Shown here in pieces: positions 1 to 6,373 of a stretch of 6,373 nucleotides of DNA. The position numbers and the translations under genes are program-made. The stretch spans positions 1-6,373 of the forward strand of contig QIGJ01000044.1 of NCBI GenBank assembly GCA_003229995.1. Reading direction: 5' to 3'. Within the stretch, counting starts at the first letter, position 1. Each line of letters starts with the position of its first letter. This DNA comes from Gammaproteobacteria bacterium (lineage in GTDB: Bacteria; Pseudomonadota; Gammaproteobacteria; SZUA-152). The notes beneath the pieces were generated by a model, which worked only from the letters and a program-made list of their open reading frames with translations, made no database searches and was not told the origin of the DNA.

Positions 1-82
1 AATATGACGCACATTCAGACCTAAATCCCAAACACCATGGGTATATTTCTCCTCACGCACCGTTAACAAGGCAAAATATTTC

Positions 83-1381
83 TTGAACGACATTCCCATA
101 TCCGCCTTATTTGGCGCGCTCATTTTCCTCATTATTCTTTCTGCCTTTTTTTCCGGGTCTGAAACGGGGCTGGTCAGCCTGAACCGCTATCGTCTGCGGC
201 ATCTGGCAAAAACCAAACACCGGGGTGCTGCGCGCGCGGCCAAATTACTGGAACGGCCAGACCGGCTCATCGGGCTGATTTTATTGGGCAATAATTTTGT
301 TAATATCCTCGCCTCCTCCATCGCCACCATACTGGCTCTGCGTTTGTATGGAGAAGCCGGTATTGCCATTGCCGCCGCCATACTGACTCTGGTCATCCTG
401 ATTTTTTCCGAAGTCACTCCCAAAACACTGGCGGTGTTGCACCCAGAGCGCTTTGCTTTTCCCGCCACGTTCATTCTTTCTCCGTTATTGAAAATACTTT
501 ACCCGCTGGTGTGGATGGTCAACATCGCCGCCAATGGGCTGTTGCGTCTGGGTGGCATCAGTACCGATAAAGCCACCAGTCAAGCTCTAAGCAGTGAAGA
601 GTTACGCATGGTAGTCACCGAGGCCGGTGCGATGATTCCCCGTCGACATCAAATGATGCTGACCAATATTCTCGATCTGGAAAAAGTCACTGTGGATGAC
701 ATCATGATCCCCCGCAACGAACTGGTGGGCATCGATATGGATGATGACTGGGATGATATTCTCAAACAGCTCACCAACAGCCAGCACACCCGCATGCCAG
801 TATTTAACACCGACATCAACAATGTACGCGGCATGATTCATGTGCGTAACACCTTACAGTTGCTCACCCAAAAAGAAACCAGCAAAGAAGATTTGAAACG
901 CTGGATTCGCCCTGCCTATTTTGTTCCCGAAGGCACACCGCTCAATAAACAACTGCTACATTTTCAGCGAGAAAAACACCGCAGTGGTTTAGTGGTCGAT
1001 GAGTACGGTGACGTACAGGGACTGGTAACACTGGAAGATATTCTTGAAGAAATCGTTGGTGAATTCACCACCGACCCTGCCACCCACATCAAGGAAGTCC
1101 ATCGTCAGAAAGATGGCACTTTTCTGGTGGATGGCAGTGCGTCTATCCGTGAACTCAACCGGGTTATGCAATGGGAGTTGCCAACAAACGGACCCAAAAC
1201 GTTCAGCGGACTTATTACGGAACACATGGAGAGCATCCCGAAACCAGGCACCAGCCTGATGCTGGCAGGTTATCCTGTGGAGATTGTACAAACTAAAGAC
1301 AACATGGTGAAAACAGCGCAAATCAATCCCAATTTTCGTCGCCCTAAAAGCAACAATCCGACAGATCAATCTGCGGCGTAA
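83..1381 (+). CDS. yfjD: HlyC/CorC (CNNM) family membrane protein with CBS pair, YfjD-like
   Basis: Inner-membrane protein of the CNNM/CorC family, whose members are linked to Mg2+/Co2+ export or tolerance; the exact substrate here is unknown. The 432 residues match the full domain order. A DUF21/CNNM membrane part covers about residues 5-160, with hydrophobic segments near 7-24, 62-88, 92-108 and 125-155. It carries the family motifs SGSETGL (24-30) and SEVTPKT (109-115). A CBS pair follows, at about 204-262 (starting VDDIMIPR) and 278-328 (VVDEYGDVQGLVTLEDILEE). A CorC_HlyC domain covers about 340-415. Length and sequence closely resemble E. coli YfjD as I remember it. The start is TTG: the frame is open back to a stop at 5-7 but has no ATG or GTG upstream, the protein begins exactly where family members do, and AAGG at 68-71 lies 11 nt upstream as a modest ribosome site. 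The gene converges on csp and looks intact. Confidence 0.93.
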   Translation: MNDIPISALFGALIFLIILSAFFSGSETGLVSLNRYRLRHLAKTKHRGAARAAKLLERPDRLIGLILLGNNFVNILASSIATILALRLYGEAGIAIAAAILTLVILIFSEVTPKTLAVLHPERFAFPATFILSPLLKILYPLVWMVNIAANGLLRLGGISTDKATSQALSSEELRMVVTEAGAMIPRRHQMMLTNILDLEKVTVDDIMIPRNELVGIDMDDDWDDILKQLTNSQHTRMPVFNTDINNVRGMIHVRNTLQLLTQKETSKEDLKRWIRPAYFVPEGTPLNKQLLHFQREKHRSGLVVDEYGDVQGLVTLEDILEEIVGEFTTDPATHIKEVHRQKDGTFLVDGSASIRELNRVMQWELPTNGPKTFSGLITEHMESIPKPGTSLMLAGYPVEIVQTKDNMVKTAQINPNFRRPKSNNPTDQSAA

Positions 1382-1452
1382 ATCACCCTACCCCCACCTG
1401 CTGAACCACTATCGAGATACGGCAGGAGGACATGTCGTGCATACCCTTTTGG

Positions 1453-1492
1453 TTCGAGTGACGGGTGGGGAATTCCCCACCCGTCACTCGAA
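1453..1492. terminator. 40-bp perfect palindrome between corC-type gene and csp; probable bidirectional terminator
   Basis: Two 20-base arms (1453-1472 and 1473-1492) are exact reverse complements with no spacer; the centre is GGGGAATTCCCC. As RNA either strand folds to an 18-bp GC-rich stem with an AAUU loop. The palindrome lies between two convergent genes and touches the csp stop codon (1493-1495, minus strand), as expected for a shared terminator. Uridine tracts are weak: on the plus strand TCAGTTTT follows, and on the minus strand CCAAAAGGG follows. Efficiency is therefore uncertain, and a structural or protein-binding role is possible. Confidence 0.6.
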
Positions 1493-1720
1493 TCAGTTTT
1501 GCGACTGCGGGTCACCTTCAGGGCCCATCACACGCGTTGTTTGCACACCGCGCGGACTGCTGGACGCTTCAAACTTCACTGGTTGACCTTCTTTCAACGT
1601 TTTAAATCCCGCACCATCAATCGTTGAATAGTGCACAAAAACATCTTCACCACCATCCTCAGGCACGATAAATCCATAACCCTTAGCATTATTAAACCAC
1701 TTCACTGTACCTGTTTGCAT
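1493..1720 (-). CDS. cspD: Cold-shock domain protein, CspD-like
   Basis: A 75-residue single cold-shock domain protein that binds single-stranded RNA or DNA through a five-stranded OB fold. RNP1 is K13-G-Y-G-F-I18 and RNP2 is V27-F-V-H-Y31; the aromatic W8, F9, Y15, F17, F28 and H30 form the usual nucleic-acid face. The N-terminal [11 protein letters not shown], the HYSTI segment and the GFKTLKEGQ stretch resemble CspD more than CspA. CspD in E. coli is a stationary-phase replication inhibitor, so the cold-shock label does not prove cold induction. The usual clpS/clpA neighbours of cspD are absent here, and the symbol is given on sequence resemblance only. The ATG at 1720 is preceded by AGAGG (1733-1729) with 8-nt spacing, a good ribosome site. 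The C-terminal tail after residue 65 is short, polar and variable. The stop codon directly abuts a 40-bp palindrome. Confidence 0.9.
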   Translation of the reverse strand: MQTGTVKWFNNAKGYGFIVPEDGGEDVFVHYSTIDGAGFKTLKEGQPVKFEASSSPRGVQTTRVMGPEGDPQSQN

Positions 1721-1960
1721 GAGTTCAACCTCTATATTCCTTTACTAGGCAGACATACCGCTGGTCTGTCAAAAACACTACATTATTCGCAAGTTACGCT
1801 TTAAACGCGCACGTTTTAACAACTACGTTGCCACACAGCAACCTAAAACGTACGACAACCCATTAGCCACAATACCAACATTATCTATTAAACAAATAAC
1901 CACGACAGTGCATAGCATCATAACAAACATACTCACCCTGCAACTTTAGTCAATTGTCAA
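1721..1960 (-). promoter_or_regulatory. Upstream region of csp: structured leader and weak promoter candidates
   Basis: Reading on the minus strand towards csp, a TTGACT (-35-like) and TATGTT (-10-like) pair 16 nt apart lies near 1953-1920, and a lone GATAAT lies near 1885-1880. Neither is compelling. Nearer the gene is a nested inverted repeat: outer arms ACGTTTTA (1811-1818) and TAAAACGT (1844-1851), inner arms GTTGC (1827-1831) and GCAAC (1838-1842) around a six-base loop. A weaker hairpin, CAGAC/GTCTG, lies at 1750-1768, just upstream of the ribosome site. The stretch TGTCGTACG near 1857-1849 shares CGTAC with the cold box of E. coli cspA. A leader of roughly 140-210 nt would fit the long folded leaders of cold-shock mRNAs, but the transcription start is not established. 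Confidence 0.35.
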
Positions 1961-2197
1961 TCTCATTGCAATGCTCTGAAATACCTGAATAAATTCGCAA
2001 AATATTTCATATTTATGGATTTTTACAGGGTACATCTGCATCAATCATCAACGGTAAATACCGATATACCACCGGGAAAACCATGAATACAACAGAAGAG
2101 ATAACCGTTAACCTACTGTTTTAAAAGAAAAATATCAGAAATATTCTCGAAAAACCAAGGGCAATCATGGACTTTATGCGCTTTCCTGCTCTTCCTC
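1961..2197. other. AT-rich intergenic stretch without a supported gene
   Basis: This is the middle part of the 549-bp gap between the csp start and the stop of the 73-codon gene. It is AT-rich with in-frame stops on both strands. Two tiny open frames on the plus strand (13 codons from the ATG at about 2083; 25 codons from 2167) are the only start-bearing frames I noticed, and neither has coding character I would trust. There is no tRNA-like cloverleaf, repeat array or insertion-sequence end. A short inverted repeat (AAATATT/ATATTT, about 1999-2014) is probably just AT richness. Confidence 0.4.
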
Positions 2198-2221
2198 AAA
2201 AATTTTCACACTTGTGCGAAA
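2198..2221 (-). terminator. Intrinsic terminator after the 73-codon minus-strand gene
   Basis: On the minus strand TTTCGCA (2221-2215), loop CAAG, then TGTGAAA (2210-2204) forms a 7-bp stem with one G-U pair, immediately followed by ATTTTT (2203-2198). It lies 48 nt downstream of the stop codon at 2270. The stem is short and only moderately GC-rich, but position and uridine tract fit a rho-independent terminator. If real, csp is transcribed from its own promoter rather than by read-through. Confidence 0.5.
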
Positions 2222-2269
2222 CGCCGCTTATTTTGAGACACTAAGAAAGTAGTAAATATTCACAATTAA

Positions 2270-2491
2270 TCAACCATTTCTCTTTTTTGCCAAAATAATT
2301 TTCACCAATACCAGAATAATCAACGCCGAGTGCCACAACAAATCAAAAATATCCACAATCCGGGTTAGCTGACCATTCGCTAACATACCCAGTTTTTCCC
2401 ATAAATGCGGTTCTGGGCGAAATGGCAGCAAGGCCACAAACGCCGCCACCAGCACCAGTGGCCCCAAAGGAATTTTTTCCAACCATTTCAT
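2270..2491 (-). CDS. Small two-helix membrane protein of unknown function
   Basis: A 73-residue protein with two hydrophobic segments, about residues 8-24 (GPLVLVAAFVALLPF) and 54-68 (HSALIILVLVKIILA). They flank a polar middle containing PEPHLWEKL (27-35) and IVDIFDLLWH (45-54). The C-terminus is basic (KKRNG). The pattern PF-PEPHL-EKL-ML...DIFDL-H recalls a family of short conserved proteobacterial membrane proteins; I know no established function, and any transporter name attached to such proteins should be distrusted, since 73 residues cannot form a transporter alone. The ATG at 2491 has a weak GAGA seven bases upstream. It is transcribed divergently from ppc and followed by a probable terminator at 2198-2221, so it appears monocistronic. 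Evidence that it is real: hydropathy layout, an ordered charged/aromatic motif and gene-like spacing. Confidence 0.7.
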   Translation of the reverse strand: MKWLEKIPLGPLVLVAAFVALLPFRPEPHLWEKLGMLANGQLTRIVDIFDLLWHSALIILVLVKIILAKKRNG

Positions 2492-2666
2492 TCGCGATTC
2501 TCACAAAAAGCTGCAATGTCAGTACAGCAGCTATAAAAACAAGTCAAGCGACAGTGATGCCAATACATCAGGTATAATCCCCGGCTCTTTGCGCAATGGG
2601 TGACCCCGGACAACGCTTGCGTATTCTGCTTTTTTGAAATTTAACACGCTGAAATAAAACAAATAT
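2492..2666. promoter_or_regulatory. Divergent promoter region between the small membrane gene and ppc
   Basis: Towards ppc there is a perfect TATAAT at 2573-2578. The best upstream box is GCGACA (2548-2553), with an over-long 19-nt spacer, so an activator may be needed. A start near 2585 would give a leader of about 80 nt. Towards the small membrane gene, TTGACT (2547-2542, minus strand) has a poor TACTGA 17 nt downstream. A 6-bp inverted repeat, AGCTGC (2509-2514) and GCAGCT (2527-2532), lies in the leader of the minus-strand gene and could be an operator or hairpin. No Shine-Dalgarno sequence is evident before the ppc ATG at 2667. Confidence 0.5.
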
Positions 2667-5469
2667 ATGAAAACTGAACCCAGTGACAAAGCCCTGCGGG
2701 CACGCGTTAAACTGTTAGGTACATTGCTCGGTAACATCCTGCACGAACAGGAAGGCAATGACGTGCTCACTGCCGTAGAAACCCTGCGCAAAGGCTATAT
2801 CAACCTACGCAAAAACGACACCCCGGCCAAACGCCGCCGTCTCGCCCGGTTTATCGAAGGCCTGTCATCCGAGAGTCTGGTGCATATTGTACGTGCCTTC
2901 AGTACCTATTTCAGTCTTATCAATCTTGCCGAAGAGTCCTACCAGCATCACCAGCGCCGTAAACAATTACGTCAGGCAAATGGTGACAACACGCTCTGGA
3001 CCGGTTCCTTTGACAGCACCCTGCGCGAACTGCGCAACCAGGGCATTAATCCCGAGCAACTGCAAATCCTGCTCAATCAACTGGCCTATATTCCAGTCAT
3101 CACCGCGCATCCTACTGAAGCCAAGCGCCGCACCATCATGGATGCACAGCGCCGCATCTTTTTAACCAATGAAGAACTCGGCGATACCCGACTGACCAAA
3201 CCGGAAAGGGTAACACTGATTGATAAACTCGAAAGCCAGATTCAAATCCTCTGGAAAACCGACGAGGTACGCGTCATCCGCCCTCGTGTGAAAGACGAAA
3301 TTAACTACGGGCTCGCTTATTTCAACGAATGTTTGTTCGATGCGGTTCCTGACACCTACCGGAATTTTGAAAATGCCGCATTGCGTGTTTGTGGTACAAC
3401 AGCCGATGGCAAGCCTAAAATCACCATCCCCAGTTTTTTACGCTTTGGCTCGTGGATCGGTGGTGACCGTGACGGCAACCCCAACGTCAAACCAGAAACC
3501 ACGATCATGGCGGTACGCTTACAGTCGCAAACCATTTTGCTGGAATACCTCACCCGTATTCCTGTACTCATTGAACTGCTGACCCATTCCAACAAACTTT
3601 GCATTCCTACACAGGCAATGCATGACAGTCTGGAGCGTGATGAGCAATTCACTGGACATGCCTTTGCCGATAAACCAGAACGCTTCACTCACGAACCGTA
3701 CCGGCGCAAACTGAGCATTATGCGCTACCGGCTTGAGCGTAACCTCATCGTACTCAAAAACAAGTTACAGGAACGCACCGACCGCGACGACACACCCACC
3801 ATCGACCGTTATCCGTCCGAGCAGGAATTTCTGATTGATCTGAAAACCATTTATGACTCACTGGTCAGTCACGGCGACAAACGAATTGCGGATGGCAAAC
3901 TCAAGGATCTGATTCGCCTTACCGAGACCTTTGGTTTTTATTGTTTGCGCTTGGATGTGCGCCAGGAATCCACACGCCACAGTAATGCCGTTGCCGAGCT
4001 TTTCCAACAAATCAACATCAACTATTTATCACTGGACGAAAATGCCCGCCTCACGGTACTGGAAAAAGCCATCAAAGATCCTACTGGTATCGATTCACAA
4101 AATACCCGTATCAGTGAACTTACACAGGAAACGCTGGATGTGTTCCGCGCAATGGTACAAATGCGTAACGAAGTCAGTAAAAAAGCCTTTGGCAGCTATG
4201 TCATTTCCATGACTCACGAAGCTAGCCATGTAATGGAAGTCTTGTTTATGGCACGTCTTGCCGGGTTGGCGGGATATAAAAATGCTGAGGCTCAGTGCAG
4301 CATTCGTATCGCACCACTGTTTGAAACCATCGAAGATCTGGCCCATATCGAGCCAGTAATGAGTAAGTTGCTGAACAACCCCATTTACGCCGCCATGCTC
4401 AAACAAGTCGGCAATCTGCAGGAAATCATGCTGGGTTATTCCGACTCCTGCAAAGATGGCGGTATTCTCGCCTCGGTGTGGAAAACGTGTGACACAACTG
4501 ACCAACGCACACGGTGTGCGCTGTCGTCTGTTTCATGGTCGTGGTGGCACCATCGGTCGTGGTGGCGGCCCCACTCATGAAGCGATTCTGTCGCAACCGG
4601 AAGGTACCGTTCATGGTCAGATCAAATTCACCGAACAAGGCGAAGTGTTGTCGTTCAAATACAGTAATCAGGAAACTGCTGTGTATGAACTCACCATGGG
4701 CCTCACCGGACTGATCAAGGCCAGTGCCAATCTCGTGCGACCCATCACACCGGAATGCAAAGATTATCTGACCACAATGAATGAACTGGCCAGCACCGGT
4801 GAAGCTGCCTACCGTCAACTCACCGACCACACCGAAGGCTTTCTGGATTATTTTTACGAAGGCACCCCGGTCAGTGAAATCGGCCTGATGAACATTGGCT
4901 CACGCCCATCGCACCGTAAAAAAGGTGACCGCACCAAAACCTCAGTACGTGCCATCGCCTGGGTATTTGGCTGGGCACAATCACGTCATACTCTGCCTGC
5001 CTGGTTTGGTATTGGCACCGCGCTGGAGCAATGGCGTCAAAATGATCCGATTCGCCTGGCACGATTACAAAAAATGTATCAGCAGTGGCCCTTTTTCCGT
5101 GCGTTGCTCAGCAACACACAAATGGCCTTGTTCAAAGCTGAGCCCAATATCGCCAAGGAATACGCCAAATTGTGTGTTGATGAAAAAATCGGCAAACACA
5201 TTTACACACTGTTTCAGGAAGAATATACCCGTACTGTTATGCAAGTGCTCAACATTACCGGTGCAAAACAACTACTGGAAGAAAATCCGGTACTGGAAAT
5301 TTCACTGACGCGGCGTAATCCTTATCTCGACCCGTTAAACCATATTCAACTCACTCTATTGAAACGCTACCGTGATGAAACCCTCAGCGATGAACAACGT
5401 GAGAGCTGGCTCAACCCGCTGTTGCGTTCCATTAATGCCATTGCTGCGGGTATGCGCAATACCGGTTAG
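2667..5469 (+). pseudogene. ppc: Phosphoenolpyruvate carboxylase, reading frame broken
   Basis: Encodes PEP carboxylase, the cytosolic enzyme that adds bicarbonate to phosphoenolpyruvate to give oxaloacetate and refill the TCA cycle. Frame 1 (2667-4580) carries VITAHPTEAKRR with the catalytic His at residue 148, GGDRDGNP from 265, LDVRQESTRHS, SMTHEASH, and APLFETIEDL leading to GYSDSCKDGGILAS. From 4486 the homology continues only in another frame (open 4456-5469): FHGRGGTIGRGGG, GSRPSHR, FGWAQSRHTLPAW (4966 on) and the conserved C-terminal MRNTG. Neither half alone has all catalytic motifs. Between the Trp codon at 4479 and the His of HGRGG at 4534 there are 52 nt. E. coli and plant enzymes, from memory, have 23 residues (69 nt) there, so 17 nt seem lost. 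Restored, the protein would be 939 residues, a normal length. No other damage is visible, so the lesion is recent or an assembly error. The ATG at 2667 has a poor ribosome site but gives the expected N-terminus. Confidence 0.9.
4482..4485 (+). other. ppc: Frameshift site in ppc (apparent 17-nt deletion)
   Basis: An AAAA run follows the TGG codon (Trp605) and precedes the point where homology resumes in the other frame at CGT (4486, start of RVTQLTNAHG). The missing residues correspond to the conserved LY-AQ helix segment found between GGILAS-W and the HGRGG loop. Flanking GTGTG copies (4476-4480 and 4487-4491) and a 7-bp inverted repeat (4506-4512/4514-4520) are nearby and may have favoured slippage, although they do not by themselves explain 17 nt. 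Without restoration, frame 1 reads about 31 unrelated residues and ends at 4580. Confidence 0.8.
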
Positions 5470-5511
5470 GCATGAACAATAAATAACTGATATTAGTGAC
5501 GCTGTGATTGA

Positions 5512-5835
5512 GCAAAAGTACAGGAATATATTTTTCTGTTGGCCATTGCTTGGTGTCTGGGTTTTGCTGAGCTTGCCGCCAGTGCGGGTCTGTCTACAGA
5601 AATCGGTGCTTTCATCGCAGGTGTGACCCTGGCCAGAAGTCCCATCGCACAGTTCATTGGTGAGAGCCTGAAACCGCTGCGGGATTTTTTCCTGATTATT
5701 TTCTTCTTTTCATTGGGTGCCAGTTTTGATCTGCGTATGCTGTCGAGCGTGTTTGTTCCCGCCATCCTACTGACCTTTATTGTTTCATCTTACATTATCG
5801 TGCAACGTTACCCGACGCCCATTGCTATTAATTAA
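5512..5835 (+). pseudogene. Internal fragment of a CPA2/KefB-type cation:proton antiporter
   Basis: The frame is open from 5512 (stop at 5509-5511) to the TAA at 5833-5835, 107 residues. Homology is recognisable before the first possible start (TTG at 5539): QEYIFLLAIAWCLGFAELA, then GLSTEIGAFIAGVTLA, then SPIAQFIGESLKPLRDFF, then FFFSLGASFDL. These are consecutive segments from the middle of the membrane domain of monovalent cation:proton antiporters of the KefB/CPA2 type, normally reached only after a couple of hundred residues. The N-terminal helices are missing, and after about 5785 the sequence (ending RYPTPIAIN) no longer resembles the family, so the rest of the membrane domain and any TrkA-N domain are also missing. 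It starts 42 nt after ppc with no ribosome site. Most likely it is a remnant, not a functional short protein. Confidence 0.75.
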
Positions 5836-5867
5836 CGACAAGCTCCGGCGGGATTAAGCGCAAAAAT

Positions 5868-6373
5868 TCAGACCTGCAATTCAACAATCATCCCTGCTGT
5901 CAGCCAGCTTTTCAAAAAACCGGCGGCTTTCATGGGGACCATTTCTTGATCCTGCATTTCTTCAGCTAGCGCGCCGCACAGTTCGGAAAAATTCGCCCCT
6001 GCCAGTGCCGCCTGTAGCGCAGCCGCTTCATCAGCCTCCATAGAACGATACTGTGTCATCAGCTTATGTCGCCACAACAAACACTGCGCCGACTCCGCTA
6101 AACGTACCGGCTCGGGTACGGCTTCAGCGTTCTTCGCCATTCGCCAGCGAGCCAGGGTATTCCACCAGATCGCCAGAGTGCGCACTGAAGGATGAAACCG
6201 TATTGTCAGTTCCGCCCATGCTTCGGGGGCAATAACCGCCGCATCAGTCTCCGTGGCCACCACAGCATCTGCCGCATCAAACGCACCGACAAAACACCAT
6301 TCCAGTTGTGCCATTTCGGCAGGCCAATGGTGTTCTCCATGATCTGGCTGATAACCTAAAAACGCGGGGAAAT
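5868..6373 (-). CDS. HvfC/BufC family (DUF2063) peptide-modification partner protein, C-terminal part
   Basis: Partial: the frame is open to the right edge, and 167 residues are visible. The ATG at 6314 is internal, because residues before it still match the family (FPAFLGYQP, then PAEMAQLEW, an FPAFL...LARLEW-type join between the N-terminal DUF2063 domain and the C-terminal domain). The C-terminal domain shows the usual FHPSVRTL stretch, PEPVRLAESAQCLLWRHKL, a Leu/Ala-rich segment with NFSELCGALAEE, and LKSWLTAGMIVEL at the end. HvfC/BufC proteins assist MNIO (DUF692) enzymes that modify Cys residues of bufferin-type ribosomal peptides, in several cases linked to copper handling. The enzyme (hvfB/bufB) and precursor (hvfA/bufA) usually lie upstream, which here means beyond 6373. 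No doxX-like gene follows downstream; the antiporter remnant does, in the opposite orientation. Family assignment is from remembered sequence pattern, not a search. Confidence 0.75.
   Translation of the reverse strand, partial: FPAFLGYQPDHGEHHWPAEMAQLEWCFVGAFDAADAVVATETDAAVIAPEAWAELTIRFHPSVRTLAIWWNTLARWRMAKNAEAVPEPVRLAESAQCLLWRHKLMTQYRSMEADEAAALQAALAGANFSELCGALAEEMQDQEMVPMKAAGFLKSWLTAGMIVELQV

Noticed and set aside
989..1369. 126-codon minus-strand open frame opposite the CBS/CorC domains
   Set aside because: The plus-strand reading matches a known family over its full length; the antisense translation looks random.
1453..1492. Palindrome as the end of an insertion sequence or attachment site
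   Set aside because: No transposase or integrase, no target-site duplication and no second copy in the window; its convergent position fits termination better.
2167..2244. 25-codon plus-strand small ORF with AAGG six bases upstream
   Set aside because: It overlaps the probable terminator hairpin of the minus-strand gene and its sequence has no coding signature; too little support to call.
4095..4505. 136-codon minus-strand open frame opposite ppc
   Set aside because: Antisense to highly conserved motifs of ppc and without own family features or ribosome site.
4456..4580. Two separate overlapping genes, or programmed frameshifting, in ppc
   Set aside because: The first 10 codons of the second frame are out of frame with the homology, and about 17 nt of conserved sequence are missing. 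A +1 or -1 slip could not restore the lost residues, and no recognised slippery heptamer with a downstream structure was seen.
4426..4830. 134-codon minus-strand open frame opposite ppc
   Set aside because: Lies antisense to conserved PEP carboxylase sequence, with no recognisable domain; it is a shadow of ppc codon bias.
5493..5765. 90-codon minus-strand frame opposite the antiporter fragment
   Set aside because: The plus-strand translation is clearly antiporter-like; the minus-strand one is basic and unstructured, as shadows of hydrophobic genes often are.
6053..6235. 60-codon plus-strand frame opposite hvfC
   Set aside because: Antisense to a recognisable DUF2063 C-terminal domain; no independent support.

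Overview
The window looks like a chromosomal segment of a gammaproteobacterium. The YfjD-type HlyC/CorC protein, the CspD-like cold-shock protein and the HvfC/DUF2063 protein all read most naturally as gammaproteobacterial, and coding DNA has moderate GC with AT-rich spacers. There is no rRNA, tRNA, CRISPR array, transposase or phage gene. I cannot name the genus from sequence alone.

Layout, left to right. (1) 83-1381 (+) is a complete CNNM/CBS/CorC membrane protein with a TTG start. (2) A short convergent gap holds a 40-bp perfect palindrome, which directly abuts the stop codon of (3) a CspD-like cold-shock gene at 1493-1720 (-). (4) An AT-rich spacer of about 550 bp (1721-2269) holds the structured csp leader and a probable terminator. 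(5) 2270-2491 (-) is a 73-residue two-helix membrane protein of unknown function. (6) A 175-bp divergent promoter region follows. (7) 2667-5469 (+) is a phosphoenolpyruvate carboxylase gene (ppc) whose reading frame is broken near 4482-4485, apparently by loss of 17 nt. (8) About 5512-5835 (+) is an internal fragment of a CPA2/KefB-type cation:proton antiporter that lacks both ends. (9) From 5868 to the right edge (-) is the C-terminal part of an HvfC/BufC (DUF2063) protein, the partner subunit of the MNIO/DUF692 enzymes that modify bufferin-type ribosomal peptides.

The genes do not form one operon: orientation changes four times. Two neighbouring genes, ppc and the antiporter, are both broken, so the right half looks like a decaying or rearranged stretch next to a RiPP-type (ribosomally made, modified peptide) locus. 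The most interesting biology probably lies beyond position 6373, where the MNIO enzyme and precursor peptide that normally accompany HvfC would be expected. Within the window, the points most worth checking are the ppc lesion, the antiporter remnant, the csp leader and palindrome, and the truncated hvfC.
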